From SCUN01 sp964343975 (GTDB lineage: Bacteria > Acidobacteriota > Vicinamibacteria > Vicinamibacterales > SCN-69-37): DNA of 23,476 nucleotides. This document shows, in pieces, positions 16,620 to 23,476 of the stretch (positions are counted from its first letter, which is position 1; each line of letters opens with the position of its first letter). Under the pieces are notes generated by a model. That model searched no databases and was not told the DNA's origin. It saw only the letters and a list, made by a program, of their open reading frames with translations. The stretch is taken from positions 1-23,476 of the forward strand of contig CAYFLU010000031.1 in assembly GCA_964343975.1 (NCBI GenBank), given 5' to 3'. The position numbers and the translations under genes were made by a program.

Positions 16620-18031
16620 TCAGTCGCGCGCGGGGCCGGTGGCGTCGAGCAGCATGCGACCGTGCCCAGCAGATGCTCGAGCGAGAACGGCTTCGCCAGG
16701 AACAGCGCCCCCGGCGGCGCGGACGAGTGCTCCTGATAGCCGCTCATGAGGATCACGCGCAGCTGCGGCTGCTCCGCCTTGAACCGCACGGCCAGGTCGA
16801 AGCCCGACAGGCCGTGCGGCAACACCACGTCGCACAGCGCGAGTTGAATCGCACCGCTGTGCGCCTCCCACGCGGCCACGGCCTCAGGCCCGGACGCGGC
16901 CTCGATCACGGTGTAGCCGGCCCCCGACAGCGCCTCGAACAGAATGAGGCGCACCGGCTCTTCGTCTTCGACGAGCAAGATCGTCTCGCTGCCGCCCGGC
17001 AGCACGCGCTCCACCGGCTGCGTGCTCGTCTCGTCAACGCCATCCGCGAGCGGCAGCCAGAGCGTGAACACTGTGCCCTTGCCCTGGGTACTCGACACTT
17101 CGATCCAGCCGTGATGCTGGTGGACGACACCGTACGTGATGGCCAGCCCCAGCCCCGTGCCGCGCTCCGCATCCTTCGTGGTGAAGAACGGCTCGAAGAT
17201 GTGCGGCAGGTCCTTCGGATGAATCCCGGTGCCCGTGTCCGCCACGCGAAGGCACGCAAAGCGCCCGGCCCGCCCGTGCGTGTGCCGCGCCGCCGCGATC
17301 TCATCGAGCAGCACCAGCTCCGTGGTCACAGTGAGCCGCCCGCCGTGCGGCATCGCATCGCGCGCATTCACCGCCAGGTTGATGACGGCCTGATCGATCT
17401 GCGACGGGTCGGCGTGGATCGCCAGCGACGATGCCGCGGGCGCCGTGATGACGGTGATGTCTTCGCCGATGAGCCGCTTCAGCATCGGCGTGAGATCGGT
17501 GAGCAGCCGATTGAGATCGAAGCGGCGCAACTGCATCGGCTGGTTGCGGCTGAACGTCAGCAGCTTACGCGTGAGGTCGGACGCGCGTTCGGCGGCGCGC
17601 CGGATGTCCTGCAGGCGCGCGTACACCGGATCGCGCGGATCCAGCTCCGGCAATGAAATCTCGGCGTAGCCGTTGATCGCGGTGAGCAGGTTGTTGAAGT
17701 CGTGCGCGATGCCGCCGGTGAGGCGCCCCAACGCTTCCATCTTCTGCGCTTGCAGCAACTGCGCCGACAGCCGCAGCCGTTCCGACACGTCGCGGATGAT
17801 GCCGGTGATGTAGCGCTCGCCGGCAAAGGTGTGTTCCGTCAGCGACACCTCAACCGCGATTTCACGGCCCGAGGCATGACACGCGGTCATGTTCACCGCG
17901 GTCCACGGCAAGTGACGCACGGGGCCCGTGCCGCTCGCGAGCAACACGCGCACTTGCTCGTCCGGCATCAGCGCATCGAGACGCATGCCCTGCAGGGCCG
18001 CCACCGGGTGCCCGAACAGGACGTCCGAGAT
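16620..18031 (-). pseudogene. Hybrid sensor histidine kinase (PAS-HisKA-HATPase-REC), truncated at the 5' end and frameshifted at the 3' end
   Basis: From the right, the recognisable protein begins in the middle of a PAS domain (SDVLFGHPVAALQG, then ERYITGIIRDVSERLRL). HisKA follows with the H-box GGIAHDFNNLL. The ATPase domain has NLAVNARDAM (N), DTGTGI (G1), FEPFFTTKD (F) and GTGLGLAI (G2). A receiver domain has LLVEDEEPVR, the phosphoacceptor Asp in LALCDVVLP, MSGY and AKPF. It resembles CckA-type hybrid kinases. Two defects are visible. No start codon or first half of the PAS domain exists to the right of about 18031, where the sequence switches to another gene. After LLGTV the frame runs on antisense to the HAAS gene, whereas one extra base near 16655-16660 would give R-MLLDATGPARD and a TGA at 16622-16620. 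It may be a pseudogene or reflect sequencing/assembly errors. Confidence 0.72.
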
Positions 18032-18374
18032 CTTCGCCACGCCGGAGAAATTCAAGAACAAGCGTGTGCTCGTGGAAGGACCGATCGTGGACGTCTGCGA
18101 GGAAATGGGCTGCTGGATCGCCATTGGCAGCGACAAGGAATTCCAGACCATCCGCTTCAAGGTCGACGACGGCGTGATCGTGTTCCCGATGTCGGCCAAG
18201 GGCCTGTCGGCGCGCGTGGAAGGCGTCATCACGGTGACGACGCTCAGCGAGGCCGAGCAGATCGCGCAGGGTCAGGAAATGGCGAAGGAAATGAAGAAGC
18301 CGTTCGACCCGAAGTCCGTCAAGGGGCCGAAGGTCAGCGTACAGATCGCAGGCGAAGGCGCCGAAGTAAAGTAA
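18024..18374 (+). CDS. DUF4920-family protein, 5' end missing
   Basis: About 116 residues match the DUF4920 pattern of small exported proteins: SEIFATPEKFKNKRVLVEG, IVDVCEEMGCWIAIG with the paired cysteines, then FKVDDGVIVFPMSAKG and ARVEGVI, an OB-like beta fold. Family members carry an N-terminal signal or lipoprotein peptide. Here the family-like sequence begins at about 18024, and upstream bases are the antisense of a histidine kinase. An ATG at 17985 would give 129 residues without a signal peptide. The gene therefore looks 5'-truncated at the same breakpoint as the kinase. It lies 4 nt before a PepSY-type membrane gene, so the two form an operon. Function of the family is unknown; the CxxxxGC pair suggests metal or thiol chemistry. 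Confidence 0.7.
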   Translation, partial: SEIFATPEKFKNKRVLVEGPIVDVCEEMGCWIAIGSDKEFQTIRFKVDDGVIVFPMSAKGLSARVEGVITVTTLSEAEQIAQGQEMAKEMKKPFDPKSVKGPKVSVQIAGEGAEVK

Positions 18375-18378
18375 GGCC

Positions 18379-18936
18379 GTGCGCTGGCACCGGCTGAACG
18401 TCATCCTCCACCGGGATGTCGGCTATCTCGCCTTCGCGCTGACGATCGTTTACGGGGTCTCCGGTCTTGCGGTGAATCACCGCGCAGACTGGAACCCCAA
18501 CTACAAGGAAACCCGCGAAACGCGCACCATCAGCCCGCTCACCGCCACCGACCGCGACGGTCTGGCGGCTGAAGCGCGCGCCGCACTCGCCCTGACAGAC
18601 GCCCCACGCAACGTCTTCCGGCCGGATCCTGAGACCTTACGACTCTTCTATCCCAACACGACCTACTCGATCGACGTGCCCACCGGCAAAGTCGTGATCG
18701 AGCAGCACCTGCCCCGCCCCGTGCTGAAGGAGTTCAACGACCTGCACCTCAACGCGCCCAAAGGCGCGTGGACATGGATTGCCGACCTCTACGCGGTGTC
18801 GTTGATCCTGCTCGCGATCACGGGCCTGTTCGTGCTGAAAGGCAAACACGGCATCACCGGCCGCGGGGCGTGGCTCACCGCCATCGGCGTGCTGATTCCC
18901 GCCGTGTTCTGGGTCTATCACCTCTACAGCGACTGA
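18379..18936 (+). CDS. PepSY-associated membrane protein
   Basis: A 185-residue inner-membrane protein starting from a GTG at 18379, 4 nt after the DUF4920 stop. Helix 1 (about 14-34, LHRDVGYLAFALTIVYGVSGLAVNH) is flanked by histidines. A periplasmic domain of about 100 residues includes TYSIDVPTGKVVIEQHLPRP, a PepSY-like beta segment, and then LKEFNDLHLN. Helices 2 and 3 follow at about 136-153 and 160-182. The pattern fits PepSY-associated TM helix proteins, some of which act in ferric-siderophore or haem reduction; the histidines could bind haem, but that is inference. With DUF4920 it forms a two-gene unit that now lacks its upstream region. Confidence 0.8.
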   Translation: MRWHRLNVILHRDVGYLAFALTIVYGVSGLAVNHRADWNPNYKETRETRTISPLTATDRDGLAAEARAALALTDAPRNVFRPDPETLRLFYPNTTYSIDVPTGKVVIEQHLPRPVLKEFNDLHLNAPKGAWTWIADLYAVSLILLAITGLFVLKGKHGITGRGAWLTAIGVLIPAVFWVYHLYSD

Positions 18937-19130
18937 CTCGTGCGCTCCGACCGGATCACGACGGGCGTGAGCCGCTGACCGCGCAGGAACTCCAACATCC
19001 GCTGCCGGTGCGCGATCCGGCGATCGTCAAGTGGACGCCGCGGACGCGGCGGCTGACCAAACGGCAACGACGCCTGCCCGGACGACGCCGGACGGCGAAA
19101 CGGCACGACATTCGAAGGCAACGTGTTCAT
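18924..19130 (-). CDS. Small hypothetical protein
   Basis: I do not recognise this 68-residue frame. It is basic, starts MNTLPSNVVPFRRPASSG, is rich in Pro and Arg to about residue 40, and then has one likely helix (RRIAHRQRMLEFLRGQ). There is no membrane segment. It fills the otherwise empty 239-bp gap between the PepSY gene and the Old Yellow Enzyme homologue, ends 13 bp inside the 3' end of the PepSY gene, and has GC-rich third positions like its neighbours. There is no well-spaced ribosome-binding site, only GGGGGC directly before the ATG. It may be a chance frame. Confidence 0.4.
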   Translation of the reverse strand: MNTLPSNVVPFRRPASSGQASLPFGQPPRPRRPLDDRRIAHRQRMLEFLRGQRLTPVVIRSERTSQSL

Positions 19131-19175
19131 GCCCCCAGACTACGCAGGGGGTGTGACACGGCAGGACAGGCCGAT

Positions 19176-20270
19176 TTACGACCGCGGCTGCCGGGCCGCG
19201 GCGCCGCGGGGCGCGGCCCGCAGATACTGCGCCGGCCACGACAGTGACACGCCGAGCGCCTCCGCCGCATGAAGGGGCCAGTACGGATCGCGCAGCATCT
19301 CGCGCGCCAGCAATACCGCGTCCGCATCACCGCCCCGCACGATGGCATCCGCCTGAACCGGCGTCGTGATCATCCCGACCGTGCCGGTGGCCACCTGCGC
19401 TTCGCGACGCACGCGCGCGGCAAACGGAACCTGATAACCCGGGCCAACCGGAATAGCCGCACTCGGCACATTCCCGCCGGTCGAGCAATCGATGAAGTCG
19501 ACGCCGAGCGCCACGAGTTGTTTGGCCAACACCACTGACGCCTCGACGTCCCAGCCACCCGGCGTCCAGTCGGTCGCCGAGATGCGGACGAACACCGGCC
19601 GATCGGCCGGCCATTCCTGCCGCACCGCGGTCACCACTTCCCGCACGATGCGCGTACGGTTCTCGAACGACCCGCCGTAGTGGTCCGTGCGCGTGTTGGA
19701 GAGCGGCGAGAGGAACTGATGGAGGAGGTAGCCATGCGCCGCGTGCACTTCCACCACGTCAAAGTCGGCGTCGAGCGCGCGATGGGTGGCCGCACGAAAG
19801 GCGGCGATCACGGCATCGATCTCGGTGGTGGTCAGCGCCCGCGGGTCCGGATATCCCGGCGCGAAAGGTGCGGCGGTCGCCCCGACGACCGGCCATCCGC
19901 CATCGGCCGGATCCACACGCGTGCCGCCCTCCCACGGCCGTCCGGTGCTCGCCTTCCGGCCGGCGTGCGCGAGCTGCACACCGGCAGCGCTGCCCTGCTC
20001 ATGGAGAAAGCGGACAATGCGGCGCAGACGATCGACGTGCGCATCGCGATAGAGGCCGATGTCATGCGGGCTGATGCGGCCGTCGGCGGTCACCGCGCAG
20101 GCTTCCGTCAAGACCAGACCGGCGCCACCAACCGCGCGGCTGCCCAGATGCACGAGATGCCAGTCGGTGGTGAAGCCATCGGTCGACGAGTACTGACACA
20201 TCGGCGACACGATGATGCGGTTCGGCAGCGTCACGCCGCGGAGCGGCAACGGGTCGAACAACGTGGGCAT
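19176..20270 (-). CDS. NADH:flavin oxidoreductase, Old Yellow Enzyme family (YqjM-like)
   Basis: A 364-residue FMN-dependent ene-reductase of the TIM-barrel OYE family, reducing activated C=C bonds with NAD(P)H. The start LFDPLPLRGVTLPNRIIVSPMCQYS carries Cys25 and Tyr27, the hallmark of the YqjM/thermophilic-like subgroup. The substrate-anion pair His176 and His179 lies in EVHAAHGYLLHQFLSP. GSFENRTRIVREV, the LGVDFIDCSTGG segment and ADAVLLAREMLRDPYWP close the FMN site. Length is normal. No ribosome-binding site is evident; TAGGCT (20283-20278) lies 7 nt before the ATG. It seems monocistronic, with the adaptor gene ending 62 bp upstream on the same strand. The physiological substrate is unknown. 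Confidence 0.93.
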   Translation of the reverse strand: MPTLFDPLPLRGVTLPNRIIVSPMCQYSSTDGFTTDWHLVHLGSRAVGGAGLVLTEACAVTADGRISPHDIGLYRDAHVDRLRRIVRFLHEQGSAAGVQLAHAGRKASTGRPWEGGTRVDPADGGWPVVGATAAPFAPGYPDPRALTTTEIDAVIAAFRAATHRALDADFDVVEVHAAHGYLLHQFLSPLSNTRTDHYGGSFENRTRIVREVVTAVRQEWPADRPVFVRISATDWTPGGWDVEASVVLAKQLVALGVDFIDCSTGGNVPSAAIPVGPGYQVPFAARVRREAQVATGTVGMITTPVQADAIVRGGDADAVLLAREMLRDPYWPLHAAEALGVSLSWPAQYLRAAPRGAAARQPRS

Positions 20271-20332
20271 GGCGCATAGCCTACTCCAGTCCCCCTGCGC
20301 GCTCCGCGCGGCATGTTGGAATTAGCCGCGCA

Positions 20333-21520
20333 TCATTTGCGGCCGGCGACGATCCCGGTGATCACGGTGTCGCCCTCGACGAGCGCGCCCCCGCGCACCT
20401 CGACGAGCGTGCCGTCGGCGCGACCGATCGTCACCGTGACGGGTGTCAGTTTGCGCCCGTCGACCTTCCACACCACCGCGCTCTGCCCTGGCGCGAGGTT
20501 CGGCGCCTTCACCGGCGTCGACGGCACGACGGTGTCGGGAAATGCCAGCGTGGCCACGGCCGACGGCGTGTACCGCAACGCCGCAAGCGGCACGCGCAGG
20601 ACATCGCTCGACCGGCCTGCCTCGACCATGAAATGCGTCGTCATTCCCGGCCGCAAGCGCAGGTCGGTGTTGATCACGTCGATGACGCTCTGATACGTGA
20701 CGACATTGTTCACGGTGGTCGGATTGAGACGCACCTGACGCACGGTGCCGTGAAAGGTCGCGCCGGGCCAGGCGTCCACCGTGAATCGCGCGTCCTGTCC
20801 CTCATGGATCCCGGGTACATCCGCCTCATCGGTGGCGCCAATGAGCTGCAGTCGCGTGAGGTCACTGGCCAGCTCGTAGATCGTCGGCGCCATGACCGCC
20901 GAGACGAGCGTCTGCCCTTCATCGACATCGCGCGCTACGACCACACCATCGATCGGCGACACGATCGTGCAGTGGTCGATGTTGATCTGCGCCTGCTGGA
21001 CGGCCACATTGGCGGCCGCGATCACGGCCTCATCCTGCTTGATCTTTTCGCGATCCGACTGCACGGTCAGCTCGGCCGCGTCGCGGTCTTCCTGCGTCTC
21101 TTGCTCGTCCTTGAACAGGGTGACGATGCGCTGCCGCTCGAGGCTGTCCTGCGCGAGCCGCGCCTGATCTTGTTGCAGTGATGTCTGCGCTTGCAGCAAC
21201 GACGCTTTCGCCGACTCCAGCTGTTGCCGCGCCGGCGCCGAGTCGATGTCGGCCAGATGCTCACCCACATGGACGATGGCGTTGTAGTCGACGTACAGCT
21301 TCTTCACGGTGCCCGACACCTGCGCGCCGACCGACACGGTACGGTCGGCCGCGAGGGTGCCAGTGGCGGAGATCGTCTGCACGATATCGCCGCGCGTCAC
21401 CGCACTCTGCATCACCAGCGGCGGAATCGGGCGCGCTTCATAGCGATGCGCGGCCACCACCGCGGATCCGCCCAGAACGACGATCACCAGCGACTTGATC
21501 AGACCTTTCAGGCTGCCCAT
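20333..21520 (-). CDS. HlyD/MacA-type periplasmic adaptor (membrane fusion protein)
   Basis: A 395-residue adaptor for a tripartite or ABC-type efflux system. An N-terminal membrane anchor (about 6-24) is followed by a lipoyl half (VQTISATGTLAADRTVSVGAQVSGTV). A coiled-coil hairpin runs from about 95 to 180 (LESAKASLLQAQTSLQQDQARL ... IKQDEAVIAAANVAVQQAQI). The second lipoyl half is TIVSPIDGVVVARDVDEGQTL, and a beta-barrel region follows (DEADVPGIHEGQDARFTVDAWPG). The C-terminal part is a membrane-proximal domain. I chose the ATG at 21520 because GGGAGG lies 5 nt before it; the frame stays open to 21625 without family residues. No ATPase, permease or outer-membrane channel is adjacent; the MacB-type permease at 14377-15591 is a possible but distant partner. 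Confidence 0.92.
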   Translation of the reverse strand: MGSLKGLIKSLVIVVLGGSAVVAAHRYEARPIPPLVMQSAVTRGDIVQTISATGTLAADRTVSVGAQVSGTVKKLYVDYNAIVHVGEHLADIDSAPARQQLESAKASLLQAQTSLQQDQARLAQDSLERQRIVTLFKDEQETQEDRDAAELTVQSDREKIKQDEAVIAAANVAVQQAQINIDHCTIVSPIDGVVVARDVDEGQTLVSAVMAPTIYELASDLTRLQLIGATDEADVPGIHEGQDARFTVDAWPGATFHGTVRQVRLNPTTVNNVVTYQSVIDVINTDLRLRPGMTTHFMVEAGRSSDVLRVPLAALRYTPSAVATLAFPDTVVPSTPVKAPNLAPGQSAVVWKVDGRKLTPVTVTIGRADGTLVEVRGGALVEGDTVITGIVAGRK

Positions 21521-21555
21521 GGCGCCTCCCGACGCGCGGCCGATTGCCGCGCCTG

Positions 21556-22074
21556 TCAGGATTTGACGCCGGGCACATTTGTGGACGGTGAACCCTGGAT
21601 TAACTCGTACCGGAAATCGCAGCAACTCCCGCCCTGCATGAGTGTCGTGGACCGGGTGAGCTGAACGCCTGGATGGTAGCCCTCGATGAGCGCCGCGTCA
21701 CGATTGCAGGACAGGAGTGCGCCGAGTTCAGGAATGCCGAGCGCGCGGTACATCTCGGCATAGCGGCATCGGGTGACGTTGAAGTGATACCGCTCGGACG
21801 TGTGCTCGAGGACGTCGATGGCAAGCGCGTCTTCTTTCGTCCACGCCGCCGTGGCCTCGGCAAAGTCGGCCAGATCGCGCCGGCCCTGGCGCGCGGCCAA
21901 CGCCTCCCCTTGCTCACGGGCAATGGCGACGATTGTCGAGCGGAGGATCTCGATCACGCGCTCGCGCCCGAACTCGGCCGCGAGGGCGTCGACGAACGGT
22001 GCCAGCACGCGGGCTTCGATTTCGCGCCGCAGGAGCACAGGCAGGGCGTCGATCGCGGAGGAGGGCTGGGTCAT
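21556..22074 (-). CDS. L-2-amino-thiazoline-4-carboxylic acid hydrolase family protein
   Basis: A 172-residue cytosolic protein. The C-terminal half carries the conserved block of this family: FNVTRCRYAEMYRALGIPELGALLSCNRD, EGYHPGVQLTRSTTLMQGG and CCDFRYE, with cysteines 103, 123, 151 and 152 that could act in catalysis or metal binding. The N-terminal half is helical (LLRREIEARVLAPFVDALAAEFG...). The founding enzyme opens the thiazoline ring of ATC in L-cysteine formation in Pseudomonas, but most family members have no tested activity, so only the family is claimed. It lies 35 bp upstream of the adaptor gene on the same strand. TACAAT (22086-22081) lies 6 nt before the ATG with no Shine-Dalgarno. 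Confidence 0.82.
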   Translation of the reverse strand: MTQPSSAIDALPVLLRREIEARVLAPFVDALAAEFGRERVIEILRSTIVAIAREQGEALAARQGRRDLADFAEATAAWTKEDALAIDVLEHTSERYHFNVTRCRYAEMYRALGIPELGALLSCNRDAALIEGYHPGVQLTRSTTLMQGGSCCDFRYELIQGSPSTNVPGVKS

Positions 22075-22080
22075 GCCGGC

Positions 22081-22086
22081 ATTGTA
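22081..22086 (-). promoter_or_regulatory. Candidate -10 box 6 nt before the ATC-hydrolase-family start
   Basis: TACAAT on the minus strand ends 6 nt before the ATG at 22074. With usual spacing, transcription would start on the start codon itself, giving a leaderless mRNA. Confidence 0.4.
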
Positions 22087-22109
22087 CGCAGCCGGCGTAC
22101 GCGGCGGAG

Positions 22110-22139
22110 GCTCCGCGGGGCTTCCCGTCCCCGCGGAGC
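22110..22139. terminator. Hairpin after the outer-membrane protein gene
   Basis: A perfect 11-bp stem (22110-22120 with 22129-22139) with an 8-nt loop lies about 20 bp past the stop codon of the barrel gene on the minus strand, with extra GCGGCG/CGCCGC pairing outside. It lacks a T-run. Confidence 0.6.
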
Positions 22140-22159
22140 ACGCCGCACGAACCGGCAGT

Positions 22160-22801
22160 TTAGAAACGCAGCTGGAGACCCGTGTAGAAACTGCCGGAAT
22201 TGATGGGGGTGTCGCCCGAGATGCGATTGAAGCGATACCCGACGTCGAGGCCGGTGCGCCCGTTGATGGCGAACGTCACACCGCCACCGATCGAGAACAG
22301 CCCCTGCGTGGAACTGGTGAGCAAGGGCTCGGTCACCTGCGACGTGATGTCGCTGTTGCCGTTGATCGGATCGACCATCGTCGCGAAGTAGCTTCCGGAC
22401 AGGTGCGCCACGCCGCCGCCCGCTTCGAGGTACGCCCCGACGGTCTGTTTGCTGTCAGTGTGCACGCGCACGAGCGCTGAGAACGTGTCGGCGCGGAGCG
22501 TGCCGCTCGTCGTCGCCGTGTTGCCGAACTGGGTCGCGTAGGTGTTCGCCTGCGCGTTCACATCGTCGGCGACCGATTGCGGCAGGATGCTCGACAGATG
22601 GCCGTATTCGCCGGTGATGCGGAGGTAGGGGGTCAGGTTCACGCCCACGGTGGTCTGGGCGGCCCCACCGCGCTGGTTTCCGACGGTGACGCCCCCGGCT
22701 TGGCCAATGACGAGGCTCTGGGCCATGGCGGGGAGCGGGGCCGCGACGAGCGCGCCGAGAACCGCGAACTTCAGGACGTGTGCTTTGAACGATGAGGTCA
22801 T
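22160..22801 (-). CDS. Outer-membrane beta-barrel protein
   Basis: A 213-residue exported protein. A Sec signal peptide (about 1-28) has a hydrophobic core LKFAVLGALVAAPLP and a likely cut after AMA. The rest alternates polar and hydrophobic residues in short strands (TVGVNLTPYLRITGEYGHL, FSALVRVHTD, TVGAYLEAGGGVAHLSGSYF, GLDVGYRFNRI). The chain ends in YTGLQLRF, with the terminal Phe recognised by the BAM complex. This fits a small eight-stranded barrel of the OmpA/opacity type with no periplasmic domain. Function is unknown; such barrels act in adhesion or as small porins. AAGGAG lies 7 nt before the ATG at 22801. It is divergent from the GH31 gene across 128 bp. Confidence 0.85.
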   Translation of the reverse strand: MTSSFKAHVLKFAVLGALVAAPLPAMAQSLVIGQAGGVTVGNQRGGAAQTTVGVNLTPYLRITGEYGHLSSILPQSVADDVNAQANTYATQFGNTATTSGTLRADTFSALVRVHTDSKQTVGAYLEAGGGVAHLSGSYFATMVDPINGNSDITSQVTEPLLTSSTQGLFSIGGGVTFAINGRTGLDVGYRFNRISGDTPINSGSFYTGLQLRF

Positions 22802-22929
22802 CTCAGTCTCCTTGTGTGTGCCGTCCGCGACAGCGGAGCGTGTGTGGCATCACCTACTAAGACCGTCCGGCCCCTAAAGAGACGATGAACTCAGTCTTAA
22901 AGAAAATTACAGATGCTATCCTTCGCCTC
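22802..22929. promoter_or_regulatory. Divergent promoter region, barrel gene / GH31 gene
   Basis: This 128-bp gap is the most AT-rich stretch nearby, especially 22872-22920. TATCCT (22917-22922) lies 7 nt before the GH31 ATG on the plus strand. No convincing minus-strand promoter was found for the barrel gene. Confidence 0.35.
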
Positions 22930-23476
22930 ATGAAGCGCGCCCTGATTGGCACCCTCCTCCTCGTCACCACGGCCTGGCTGGCCGCGGCCCCGCAGAACCA
23001 GGGCGGCGGCCGTCAGGGCGGTGCGGCTGCACCACGGCCGCGCAGCATCACGCTCGGCGATCTCACGGCCTTCGAGGTGAAGGACAACATCGTCACCATC
23101 AGCGCCGGCCAGGACCAGGTGCGCGTCATCTACTACCGCGACGACATCTTCCGGATCTGGCTCGGGCCCGACGGCACCTTCACGGAAGCGCAGCCGAACG
23201 CGGCCGATGCGCAAATCGTGCTGGCGCCGTTCAACGCACTGAAAGGCGTCGCGGTGAAGACGCGCGATGCCGGCGAGTACTACCGCGTCGACAGCGGCAC
23301 GTCGGTGCTTCGCGTGTACAAGCGTCCGCTGCGGTTTGCGCTGTTCGACAAGGCGAATGCGACGGTGATCTGGCAGGAAACGAAGCCGATCACCTACGGC
23401 CCGTCGACGATTCAGACGCTGAAGCGCGGCGACAACGAGAACTTCTTCGGCGGCGGCATGACGAACGGCTACTTCT
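22930..23476 (+). CDS. Secreted glycoside hydrolase family 31 protein, N-terminal part
   Basis: The frame is open from the ATG at 22930 to the end of the window (182 codons), so only the N-terminus is seen. A Sec signal peptide (MKRALIGTLLLVTTAWLAAA, about 1-20) is followed by a Gly/Arg/Pro-rich linker (QNQGGGRQGGAAAPRPR). A beta domain follows that fits the galactose-mutarotase-like N-terminal domain of GH31 alpha-glucosidases, including VRVIYYRDDIFRIWLGPDG, YYRVDSGTSVLRVYKRPLRF and the diagnostic end KRGDNENFFGGGMTNGYF. The catalytic barrel lies beyond the window. The protein would act on alpha-glucosides or alpha-xylosides in the periplasm or outside the cell. There is no Shine-Dalgarno; TATCCT lies 7 nt before the ATG. 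Confidence 0.82.
   Translation, partial: MKRALIGTLLLVTTAWLAAAPQNQGGGRQGGAAAPRPRSITLGDLTAFEVKDNIVTISAGQDQVRVIYYRDDIFRIWLGPDGTFTEAQPNAADAQIVLAPFNALKGVAVKTRDAGEYYRVDSGTSVLRVYKRPLRFALFDKANATVIWQETKPITYGPSTIQTLKRGDNENFFGGGMTNGYF

Noticed and set aside
14377..21520. A single MacA-MacB exporter made of the permease and the adaptor
   Set aside because: The two genes are 5 kb apart with unrelated genes between and no ATPase, so pairing cannot be supported from position.

Overview
This is GC-rich bacterial DNA with dense, mostly short-gapped genes. Several features suggest an Acidobacteriota member, probably Vicinamibacteria-like: a long secreted BNR-repeat protein, a PadR regulator paired with a HAAS-type membrane protein next to a MacB-type permease, a ferredoxin-dependent 2-oxoglutarate oxidoreductase used with succinyl-CoA ligase, and a dihaem type-B succinate dehydrogenase. 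No rRNA, tRNA or other taxonomic marker is present, so this placement is inference.

Layout. 1-592: the 3' end of an AEC-family transporter, a strong hairpin, and a short ACTTCCCACTT repeat. 593-3979 (-): a secreted BNR/Asp-box propeller protein. 4115-5113 (-): dcd and ndk, a nucleotide-metabolism pair. 5231-10203 (-): sucC-sucD-korA-korB. 10279-13609 (+): sdhC-sdhA-sdhB, divergent from sucC. Together these two blocks take 2-oxoglutarate to succinyl-CoA, succinate and fumarate, with ferredoxin rather than NAD as acceptor for the first step. 13610-14367: a compact insertion with a 65-bp terminal inverted repeat built from GTGCGA units, enclosing one four-helix-bundle (S23/IVP-like) gene and a terminator. 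14377-15591 (-): a MacB-type permease, divergent from padR-HAAS (15705-16618, +). 16620-18031 (-): a hybrid histidine kinase broken at both ends. 18024-18936 (+): a 5'-truncated DUF4920 gene and a PepSY-type membrane protein. 18924-23476: a small hypothetical protein, an Old Yellow Enzyme homologue, a HlyD/MacA-type adaptor, an ATC-hydrolase-family protein, an outer-membrane beta-barrel protein, and the start of a secreted GH31 glycosidase.

The most notable item is the 758-bp element at 13610-14367. Its two ends are inverted copies of one structured repeat array (58 of 65 positions identical without gaps). It starts on the base after the sdhB stop codon and ends 9 bp before the macB stop, between two convergent genes. 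It encodes no recognisable transposase, only the four-helix-bundle protein, a family known from intervening sequences in 23S rRNA and as the Avd accessory of diversity-generating retroelements. Other items worth a second look are a 52-bp near-perfect dyad over the korA ribosome-binding site and start codon, a breakpoint near 18024-18031 where two head-to-head genes both lose their 5' ends, a probable 1-base frameshift near 16655-16660, and a recurring TANNNT box 6-10 nt before several start codons that lack a clear Shine-Dalgarno (possible leaderless genes).
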